Below are positions 17,652 through 24,675 of a stretch of DNA of 64,000 bases, piece by piece. Numbering within the stretch: the first letter of the stretch is position 1; every line of letters begins with the position of its first letter. Made by a program: the position numbers and the translations under genes. The DNA is from Bog-950 sp964615305 (GTDB taxonomy: Bacteria > Bacteroidota > Bacteroidia > Chitinophagales > LD1), in contig CAZTNA010000005.1 in assembly GCA_964615305.1 (NCBI GenBank), positions 157,343 through 221,342 of the forward strand, read 5' to 3'. Under the pieces are notes generated by a model, which had not been told where the DNA came from, searched no databases, and saw only the letters and a program-made list of their open reading frames with translations.

Positions 17652-18493
17652 TAATCCCCCAACGTTTCCTCCAACTGTCCCAATGCTTTTGCCAGTTGCT
17701 CATCATTAGGTGCTACCCCGTGCCATTTATGCCCGCCCTGCATAAAATCAACTCCATAACCCATTTGCGTATGCATAATAATGAAAACAGGCTTGCCTTT
17801 ACCTGCTCTCTGTTTAGCTTCATTCAAAGCTGCTAATACTGATTCAATATTGTTGCCTTCTTTTAATTCCATTACATCCCAGCCAAAAGTTTCAATTTTT
17901 GCTTTTAAATCGCGGTGGCTTAAAACGGTATCGCAACTGCCATCAATTTGAGCGTTGTTATAGTCAATGGTGCATATAAGATTATCTACTTTGTTGTGAG
18001 GGGCAAACATCAACGACTCCCAAATTTGCCCTTCCTGAAATTCGCCATCGCCATGCAGTGAGTACACCAAAGAAGAATCGTTGTTTAATTTTTTAGAAAG
18101 TGCTGCACCAATTGCCATGCTCATGCCTTGCCCTAACGAGCCCGATGCGGCACGGATTCCGGGTAGCTGTTCGTGTGTGGTGGGGTGCCCTTGCAACCGG
18201 GTATTCAGTTTACGGAATGTGCTTAGTTCACTTTTGTCGAAGTATCCGGCATGTGCCAACACGCTATACCAAACAGGGCTAATATGTCCGTTTGATAAAA
18301 AGAAAACATCTTCACCTATTGCGTCCATCGAAAATTTTTGATTGTGTTTCATAATCCCAAAGTACAAAGCCACAAAAAATTCAGTACACCCTAAGGAGCC
18401 GCCTGGGTGCCCGCTATTTACCGCATGAACCATTCGAACAATGTCTCTGCGTACTTGTGATGCTATTTGTTTTAGTTCTTGTACTGACGCCAT
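17648..18493 (-). CDS. Transketolase, N-terminal (diphosphate-binding) subunit
   Basis: This is the N-terminal half of a two-subunit transketolase. ATG 18493 (MASVQELKQIA) is preferred, giving 281 residues; an ATG five codons earlier is possible. Marks are GHPGGSLGCTEFFVALYFG, SNGHISPVWYSVLA, LQGHPT, GSLGQGMSMAIGAAL, and the thiamine-diphosphate/Mg signature from GDGEFQEG to YNNAQIDG. The matching C-terminal half lies at 12151-13107. The intervening 4.5 kb holds the sulfatase and two VWA genes. Whether both halves are expressed together cannot be read from the sequence, since each now sits in a different transcript. Confidence 0.92.
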   Translation of the reverse strand: MASVQELKQIASQVRRDIVRMVHAVNSGHPGGSLGCTEFFVALYFGIMKHNQKFSMDAIGEDVFFLSNGHISPVWYSVLAHAGYFDKSELSTFRKLNTRLQGHPTTHEQLPGIRAASGSLGQGMSMAIGAALSKKLNNDSSLVYSLHGDGEFQEGQIWESLMFAPHNKVDNLICTIDYNNAQIDGSCDTVLSHRDLKAKIETFGWDVMELKEGNNIESVLAALNEAKQRAGKGKPVFIIMHTQMGYGVDFMQGGHKWHGVAPNDEQLAKALGQLEETLGDY

Positions 18494-18604
18494 GTGTTTA
18501 ATTTTCAACGAAAGTAATTTTGAGATAAATCAGTTTACCAAAACATTTCAACGGTTGGGGAAAATAATTTGTATGGTATTTTTACGTTGAATAAAACATA
18601 GGCT

Positions 18605-19525
18605 ATGTTAATTCAGATTTTTAAAGAAATGCCCCCCGATAAAGACCCTGTGGTTTACGCAATACCTTTTTTTTTAGTTGCTATAGCCGCAGAGCTATAC
18701 ATTAACTGGAAAGAGAAGTTGCATTTGTATGAAACCAAAGAAGCTGTTTCATCAATAGGCATGGGGCTTGGCTCACTTGTCATTGACTTGCTGATGAAAG
18801 GGTTAGCTCTTGGCACCTATACCATTGTTTTTACCCATTTTCATGGAAGTGCCGAAGATGCCAATGCAGGGTTGGGCTGGCATTGGTACACCTGGGTGTT
18901 TATACTTTTTGCTGATGATTTTACCTTTTACTGGCATCACCGCCTTAGTCACGAAATCAGAATTTTATGGGCGGCTCATGTAAACCACCATTCATCGCAA
19001 ACATTGAACCTTGCCACCGCGCTTCGCCAAAGTTGGGGCGAACAGTTCTATAAGTTTGCGTGGTGGATCTGGATGCCTATTGTTGGATTTCCACCATTAA
19101 TGATGATGATGATGATGAGTATTTCACTTATTTATCAGTACTGGGTGCATACCGAATTGATCAGAAAAATGCCTAAGTGGTTTGAGTTTTTCTTTAACAC
19201 CCCATCGCATCACCGCGTTCATCATGCATCTAATATTCGCTATCTCGACCAAAATCACGCGGGCATTTTAATTATCTGGGATCGTATGTTTGGCACTTTT
19301 GCTGAAGAGTTAATCGAAGAGAAGCCGATTTACGGAATTACCAAGAACATAAACACGTATAATTTGTTCAAAATCGCAACGCATGAGTTTATAGATATTT
19401 GGAGAGATGTAAAACGAGCACCCAAAATTTCTGATAAGCTGAAATACATTTTCTATTCACCGGGCTGGAGCCACGATGGGCTAGATTTACGGGCTCGTAC
19501 ATTGAGAAAACAAATATTAAAGTAA
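18605..19525 (+). CDS. Fatty acid hydroxylase / sterol desaturase superfamily membrane protein
   Basis: The 306-residue integral membrane protein has hydrophobic segments near 14-30, 52-78, 97-112 and 155-185. It has the di-iron His clusters of the superfamily: HHRLSHE, HVNHHSS and HRVHH, with a further HAG and WDRMFGTF downstream. Members hydroxylate or desaturate acyl chains, sterols or alkylglycerols using O2. Sterol synthesis is rare in this phylum, so an acyl or glycolipid substrate is more likely. The acyl carrier protein gene follows by 45 bases, then KAS III and a glycosyltransferase. A run of six Met codons at 19100-19117 lies in a membrane helix. Confidence 0.85.
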   Translation: MLIQIFKEMPPDKDPVVYAIPFFLVAIAAELYINWKEKLHLYETKEAVSSIGMGLGSLVIDLLMKGLALGTYTIVFTHFHGSAEDANAGLGWHWYTWVFILFADDFTFYWHHRLSHEIRILWAAHVNHHSSQTLNLATALRQSWGEQFYKFAWWIWMPIVGFPPLMMMMMMSISLIYQYWVHTELIRKMPKWFEFFFNTPSHHRVHHASNIRYLDQNHAGILIIWDRMFGTFAEELIEEKPIYGITKNINTYNLFKIATHEFIDIWRDVKRAPKISDKLKYIFYSPGWSHDGLDLRARTLRKQILK

Positions 19526-19570
19526 AGCCGCTGCTTGTTACGCTTGGCAGCTTTTCTAAATTGTGCCGAA

Positions 19571-19798
19571 ATGCTACAAAACGAGTTTGTTGAAAAATTT
19601 GCCGCCTGCTTTAATTACACAAAGACCGAAACAATTACGGCCACTACCAGGTATGCCGATTTAGAGGAATGGGGTAGCATGATGACGCTGATTGTAATAG
19701 CCATGATAGATGCTGACTACGAAAAAGTAATAACAGCCGAAGACCTGAAACGTGCCGTAACTATTGCCGACCTTTTCGATATTGTAAAACAGAAATAG
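19571..19798 (+). CDS. Acyl carrier protein (divergent)
   Basis: ATG 19571 gives 75 residues, the usual size; an ATG 12 codons upstream adds a Leu-rich lead not expected in this family. The phosphopantetheine attachment Ser is at 36, exactly where it sits in classical ACPs. Its setting is LEEWGSMMTL instead of the usual G-x-D-S-L, with Gly in place of Asp before the Ser. The rest follows the four-helix pattern, with IAMIDADYEKVITAEDLKRAVTI as helices II-III. It ends one base before the KAS III gene, so it is probably a dedicated carrier for that enzyme, separate from the housekeeping ACP. Confidence 0.82.
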   Translation: MLQNEFVEKFAACFNYTKTETITATTRYADLEEWGSMMTLIVIAMIDADYEKVITAEDLKRAVTIADLFDIVKQK

Positions 19799-19799
19799 A

Positions 19800-20852
19800 A
19801 TGGCAATTTTTACCGTGCCAAATGTGAAGTTGAGCGGAATAAGTGCTTGCGTACCAAAGCAAGTTGCCGATAACATGCAGGTAGATTTGCTTACTGAAGC
19901 TGAAAAAACAGCATTTGTAAATACGGTAGGTATAAGATACCGTAGAGTTGCAGACCCAAAAATCACAGCCAGCGATTTGTGCTTTGCCGCAGCGGAAAAA
20001 TTACTAGAAGATTTAGGGTGGAAGAGAGAAGAGATAGGTGTTCTGATTTTTATTACCCAAACTCCAGATTACCTGATTCCCAATACATCATCTGTACTGC
20101 AGCATAAACTTGGCCTGCCTAAGTCTTGCATTGCCTTTGATGTCAACCTTGGATGTTCGGGCTATGTATATGGTCTTTCCACGATAGCAAGTTTGTTGCA
20201 AAACATGAGAGGACTCAAGGGGCTGTTGTTGGTAGGCGATACATCTACACAGATTATTTCGGCACAAGACAAAAGTACAACTCCGCTTTTTTCAGATGCC
20301 GGCACAGCTTCGGCACTAGAGTTTGAAGAAGGGAAAAAAATGCATTTCAATTTGCAAACTGATGGCTGCGAATTTGATGATATTTGTGTGCCTGACGGAG
20401 GCTTTAGAAATAAGGTAAACCAGAAATCATTTGAGGTTAAAGAGTACGGAAATGGAATTTTGCGTAATAATTTGCAAATGAAGCTCGATGGGGTAAGGAT
20501 ATTTAATTTCGCCCTTCGGGAAATTGCGCCCAGCGTAAATGTGTTGTTAACAGAAACTAAAGTGGATAGGCAGTCAATTGATTACTTTGTTTTTCATCAA
20601 GCCAACTTGCTAATGGTTGAAAGTGTACGGAAAAAACTGAAAGTAGAAGCTGAAAAAGTACCTTACAGCTTATATGATTACGGAAACACTAGTTCGGCTA
20701 GCATACCTGTAACTATGGTAACTCAAATAGCCAATGATTTAAAACACGGAAAAAAACGATTGGTTTTGTGTGGTTTTGGTGTTGGTCTTTCGTGGGGAAC
20801 AGCTTGTCTCGATACTGAAAATATTGTTTGTTCGCAGTTGCTCGAAATATAA
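19800..20852 (+). CDS. 3-oxoacyl-ACP synthase III (FabH-like)
   Basis: The 350-residue thiolase-fold enzyme has a complete KAS III triad: Cys119 in NLGCSGYVYGL, His266 in FHQAN, and Asn296 in YGNTSSASIP. An FGVGLSWG segment lies at the C-terminus. It condenses an acyl-CoA starter with malonyl-ACP. The close fit to the preceding ACP gene (one-base gap) and the one-base overlap with the following glycosyltransferase point to a specialised role in making or attaching an acyl group to a sugar or lipid, not to bulk fatty acid initiation. Comparable ACP plus KAS III pairs occur in Bacteroidota polysaccharide loci (established pattern as I recall it). The substrate is not readable. Confidence 0.9.
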   Translation: MAIFTVPNVKLSGISACVPKQVADNMQVDLLTEAEKTAFVNTVGIRYRRVADPKITASDLCFAAAEKLLEDLGWKREEIGVLIFITQTPDYLIPNTSSVLQHKLGLPKSCIAFDVNLGCSGYVYGLSTIASLLQNMRGLKGLLLVGDTSTQIISAQDKSTTPLFSDAGTASALEFEEGKKMHFNLQTDGCEFDDICVPDGGFRNKVNQKSFEVKEYGNGILRNNLQMKLDGVRIFNFALREIAPSVNVLLTETKVDRQSIDYFVFHQANLLMVESVRKKLKVEAEKVPYSLYDYGNTSSASIPVTMVTQIANDLKHGKKRLVLCGFGVGLSWGTACLDTENIVCSQLLEI

Positions 20853-21781
20853 TGAACGTAGCTCCTCAATATTCAGTAGTAGTGCCGGTTTACAACAGTG
20901 AAAAAACGTTGGAAGAACTATGTAGGCGTATAGAACAAACATTTAAGAAAATAAGTGCTTCGTACGAAATTGTTTTGATAAACGACAACAGTAGTGACAA
21001 TAGTTGGAGTGTAATCCGAGAACTAAAACAAAGCTTCGGAAAACACCTTAAGGCCGTTCGTCTGCGCAGAAATTTTGGACAACATAAAGCATTGCTTTGC
21101 GGGTTTCAGTTTGCATCAGGCGAGTATATAATTACACTTGATGACGACCTTCAGTTTTTTCCGGAGGATATTGAATTGTTGATTAGTAAGATTAAATCTA
21201 CATCGGCAGATTTAGTTTACGGAACTTACGAACAAGAGAGGCAACATGCCCCAGTGCGTAAATGGGGTAGCAATTTTGTATCGGTTGTGTTTGAGAAATT
21301 CGGAAACACAGTAGGGCAGGGGAGCAGTTTCAAAATTATTCACCGATCTGTAATTGATAAAATAAAAGACTACAATCACTCATTTACGTTTGTTGATGAA
21401 ATACTATCGTGGCATACACGAAAAATTGAATGGCAAGAGGTGCGCCATATTGCCCGCAGAGAAGGTAAGTCGGGCTATAATTTACTGAAATTAGTGTTTC
21501 TTACCCTCAACTTAATTTTTGCTTATACCACCATACCACTTAGATTTATGACATGGTTTGGTTTAACATCTTTTTTTGTATGTCTTACCATAGTTATCTT
21601 TTTTATCTACCAAAAAGTTACACTCGGATCTCCTTTGGGCTTTACAGCTTTGATAGTTTCTATTTTTATGTCCACGGGTCTTATACTGTTTAGCCTGGGA
21701 GTAATAGGCGAGTATTTAAACCGTTTGTTTGCATTACAGCATAAAAAACCTCCATATCTTATACAAGAAGTAATTACATAA
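20852..21781 (+). CDS. Family 2 glycosyltransferase, DPM1/ArnC-like
   Basis: The start overlaps the KAS III stop in TAATG, giving 309 residues. The GT-A domain opens YSVVVPVYNSEKTLEELCRR, with LINDNSSDNSW, FGQHKALLCGF and the metal-binding DDDLQFFPEDI. The C-terminal part has two transmembrane helices at about 233-255 and 265-290 and ends GEYLNRLFALQHKKPPYL. This is the layout of ArnC/GtrB enzymes, which transfer a sugar from a nucleotide to undecaprenyl phosphate on the cytoplasmic face. Linked to the ACP and KAS III genes, it probably supplies a lipid-linked sugar for glycolipid or surface polysaccharide modification. Confidence 0.88.
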   Translation: MNVAPQYSVVVPVYNSEKTLEELCRRIEQTFKKISASYEIVLINDNSSDNSWSVIRELKQSFGKHLKAVRLRRNFGQHKALLCGFQFASGEYIITLDDDLQFFPEDIELLISKIKSTSADLVYGTYEQERQHAPVRKWGSNFVSVVFEKFGNTVGQGSSFKIIHRSVIDKIKDYNHSFTFVDEILSWHTRKIEWQEVRHIARREGKSGYNLLKLVFLTLNLIFAYTTIPLRFMTWFGLTSFFVCLTIVIFFIYQKVTLGSPLGFTALIVSIFMSTGLILFSLGVIGEYLNRLFALQHKKPPYLIQEVIT

Positions 21782-21867
21782 TAAAGGTTTTAACATCTAT
21801 TTTTATAGTGCGCTTTTTACTGTTTTTTGTAATATAAGAGTTACTTTCATGCGCAGCTTTACAATGT

Positions 21868-23697
21868 ATGAGCCAGTTAACAGCTAAAAAAATAGTTGAA
21901 TTGCGAAAGGTAGGCCGTTCTGCAAACAACGGAGACGCCACTCTTGCGCTTTTACAGTTAAGCAATCATTATAATCAGTTGCATAGCAAATTAGGGCTTG
22001 CTTATGCTACTCAAGCGCTAGAACGTGCCATACGCCTCGATGAAAAAGATTTAATGGGCGAGGCGCATTTGCATTTGGCAGTGTACTTTTGCCGTACACA
22101 GGCAGACTATGTTACCTCACTTAGTCACTGCCAAAAGGCACTGAAGTTTAAAACATCATTCAAAAAACGCAGAAGGTTAGCTGAAGTTTTTAAAACAATA
22201 GGTGTTAACTACCACTACTTAGGCAAAATTCAACTCGCTCAAGAAAATTATAAAAACGCACTGGAAATACTTCTGAGTATTTCGGAAAAAACACGAGATG
22301 AGGTAAAGGATGTTGCAGATCTATATTACAACCTTGCCATTCTGAACAGATCGTTAGAAACACTTCATCTTCGAAAAGAGTATTTGGAAGAAGCACAAAA
22401 ATTTTACAACCAAGTGAAGTTTAAGGCCGGTTTGGGGCGATGCTTCGATGGTATGACGGTGTATCATTTTTTTGCCGGAAACAAGAAAAAAGCCATGGAG
22501 CAGTTCGAAAAAGCGCTTGAAATTTTCAGGCGTCAAAAAGATAAGAGCGGCATTTACCTTTCGTATAACAACATAGGCACACTAAAAATTAAATCAGGAG
22601 AGTTTGAAGAGGGGCTAGAGTTTTTAGAAAAAAGTTTGCAGTTACGCAAACTTTCACGTATGCCCCTTTCGGTTGCTATATCACATATCAATATAGGCAA
22701 CGCACTAATGGATAAAAAGCGATTCAAAGACGCATTGCCTCATCTCAAAGCGGCAGAGAGTATTTTAAGGAAAACAGAAAGTAGAATAGAACTTGCCTCG
22801 TTACTCAATGCTTTAGCCCGATGCTATGCAAACTTAAAGCAGTTTGAGGATGCTTTTGCTACACAAAAAAAATTCATTGATCTGCAAGCAGAATTGCACA
22901 GGTACGAATTAGACAAAGCTTATAATGACACAAGTGCCCGCTACGATGTTGAACTGCTCGAGAAGAATGCTACTATAGACAGACTTCAGAATTTCGAAAT
23001 TGCCAGCTACATACATCGTCTTGAAATATCGAACGAGGAATTGAGGCAGTTTGCTCATGCCGCATCTCATGATTTAAAAGAACCCTTACGAACTATCACC
23101 AGCTTTGTGAATTTGCTCGAAAAACACTGTGAGCGAAAAATAGATGATACCGGCAGAGATTACCTTAATTATATTTTATCTGGTACCAGACGTTTAGATG
23201 TACTCGTAAAAGATTTACTGAATCTTTCAAGAATCAATTTGTCAGAAACCCCATTTGCTGAGGTTGATTTGAATGCAGTATTTAAAGATGTAGTAAGTAG
23301 TTTAGCAACAGTAATAGCTGAACGCAAAGTAGTACTGAACTGTGCTAAGCTGCCGATTATTTCTGCTGATAAAACCCAGATGTATCAGTTGTTTTTGAAC
23401 CTGATAGGTAATGCAATAAAATACAACGAGAGCGATAAGCCACAAATAAAGATTTCGGTAGAGCGCGAAGCAGCGCATATCAATTTGAGTTTTGCAGATA
23501 ATGGTATAGGTATTGGTGAGCAGTACCAAGAGAAGGTTTTTGATATTTTTCAGCGGCTACACCCCCGCGAAAAATACAGTGGAACCGGCATAGGTTTAAC
23601 TATCTGTAAGCGTATAGTTGACAGGCACAGGGGCAAAATATGGATAGAAAGCAAACAAGGTAAAGGATCTGTATTTTATGTTTCATTGCCGGAGTAA
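21868..23697 (+). CDS. Cytoplasmic TPR-histidine kinase
   Basis: The 609-residue protein has no transmembrane segment. About residues 20-350 form tetratricopeptide repeats (for example YNNIGTLKIKSGEFEEGLEFL and ARCYANLKQFEDAFA). A short coiled-coil linker near 365-390 follows. The kinase core has FAHAASHDLKEPLRT with phospho-acceptor His401, NLIGNAIKYNE, DNGIGI and GTGIGLTICKRIV. The TPR part presumably takes a protein signal from inside the cell. It starts 86 bases after the glycosyltransferase and has no adjacent response regulator. Its place in the lipid cluster could mean it controls those genes, but that is inference. Confidence 0.9.
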   Translation: MSQLTAKKIVELRKVGRSANNGDATLALLQLSNHYNQLHSKLGLAYATQALERAIRLDEKDLMGEAHLHLAVYFCRTQADYVTSLSHCQKALKFKTSFKKRRRLAEVFKTIGVNYHYLGKIQLAQENYKNALEILLSISEKTRDEVKDVADLYYNLAILNRSLETLHLRKEYLEEAQKFYNQVKFKAGLGRCFDGMTVYHFFAGNKKKAMEQFEKALEIFRRQKDKSGIYLSYNNIGTLKIKSGEFEEGLEFLEKSLQLRKLSRMPLSVAISHINIGNALMDKKRFKDALPHLKAAESILRKTESRIELASLLNALARCYANLKQFEDAFATQKKFIDLQAELHRYELDKAYNDTSARYDVELLEKNATIDRLQNFEIASYIHRLEISNEELRQFAHAASHDLKEPLRTITSFVNLLEKHCERKIDDTGRDYLNYILSGTRRLDVLVKDLLNLSRINLSETPFAEVDLNAVFKDVVSSLATVIAERKVVLNCAKLPIISADKTQMYQLFLNLIGNAIKYNESDKPQIKISVEREAAHINLSFADNGIGIGEQYQEKVFDIFQRLHPREKYSGTGIGLTICKRIVDRHRGKIWIESKQGKGSVFYVSLPE

Positions 23698-23726
23698 ATT
23701 TGTGAAAGGTAAGTTATCCCAGTTCT

Positions 23727-24602
23727 ATGAATTTTTTAAATCCGTATTGGGCAAGGAAGAAAGTTGTCGAGTTAGATGCTGAAAAAAACGCTCATCAAAT
23801 TGCACATTTAGCATTCGAAGTTAGATACGGTACTGAGTTGTTTACACATTCGATATTTGCAGTAGCGTTTGCCCGGCAGGCAGCTGTACCCGGTATAGCC
23901 CGTGTTTTGTACCGTGGTGGTAAGGGCAGCATAATTACTAATACGCGGAAACGTAATAACGATACACTTCTTTTTTTTGGAGAGTTTTATAAGCATGGCG
24001 ATAGTGAAGAAGGGAAAAAAGCTATTACACTACTCAACTTTATTCATAGTCACTTTGATATTACCAACGAAGAAAATTTATATACGCTGGCTACTATTGT
24101 TTGCGAGCCAAGGCGTATGGGTGTTTTTCTTTCTAATAAGGAGATGTTCAGCAAGAAGGAGTTTAGGGCATTGTACAACTTTTGGAAACGTATTTGCGAG
24201 TTGATGAATATTCACTCTATTCCCGAGAATGAAGAAGTTATGTATAATTGGTATCATAGTTTTGAGCAAAATCAATATGGCTACTCTGAAGAAGGAAGAA
24301 AAATAGTAGAAGCACTCGCTAACGAATTTGCTGAACGGTGGTATCCGCGTTATTTACGTCATTCCGGCATACAGTATTACTATAGTTTGTTCGATGATTT
24401 TCTTTTGGAAACATTTCGCTTGCCAAAACCAAGTTTTATTTATCGGTATGGTGTTAAAATTTATATGTGGGTTCAACTCCGAATTGTGTTTCAATTTTTC
24501 CCTGATGCCAACGATAGAAGTATAATTGATTACTTCAACAAAGATTACCTGCCAGATTATCACATAAGTAAAGTTGGCCCTTTCGCTAAAGTTCAGAAGT
24601 AA
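23727..24602 (+). CDS. MpaB / rubber-oxygenase family (DUF2236-like) protein
   Basis: The 291-residue, helical, signal-less protein resembles the DUF2236 group, which includes fungal MpaB and latex-clearing protein. Some of these are haem-containing oxygenases. Supporting features are the early FARQAAVPGIARVLYRGG, NDTLLFFGEFYKHG, the NFIHSHFDIT segment with a candidate haem-binding His, and EENLYTLATIVCEP. The C-terminal half is rich in aromatic residues. It follows the kinase by 29 bases and closes the lipid cluster. The fit is from motif memory only, so the alternative is an uncharacterised helical protein. If right, it would be an O2-dependent step on a hydrophobic substrate. Confidence 0.6.
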   Translation: MNFLNPYWARKKVVELDAEKNAHQIAHLAFEVRYGTELFTHSIFAVAFARQAAVPGIARVLYRGGKGSIITNTRKRNNDTLLFFGEFYKHGDSEEGKKAITLLNFIHSHFDITNEENLYTLATIVCEPRRMGVFLSNKEMFSKKEFRALYNFWKRICELMNIHSIPENEEVMYNWYHSFEQNQYGYSEEGRKIVEALANEFAERWYPRYLRHSGIQYYYSLFDDFLLETFRLPKPSFIYRYGVKIYMWVQLRIVFQFFPDANDRSIIDYFNKDYLPDYHISKVGPFAKVQK

Positions 24603-24675
24603 CTGTTTGGAATAAAAGTAGTGATATTAGTTATGCTACTACCGGTTGAAGTAAAGCGCATGAATAGCCGGATAT

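Noticed and set aside
18605..19525. True sterol desaturase
   Set aside because: No squalene or sterol genes in the window; the His boxes fit the wider hydroxylase superfamily, and the neighbours are acyl-carrier genes.
24603..24675. Possible terminator between the MpaB-like and radical SAM genes
   Set aside because: GTAG and CTAC can pair, but the stem is short and there is no T-run.
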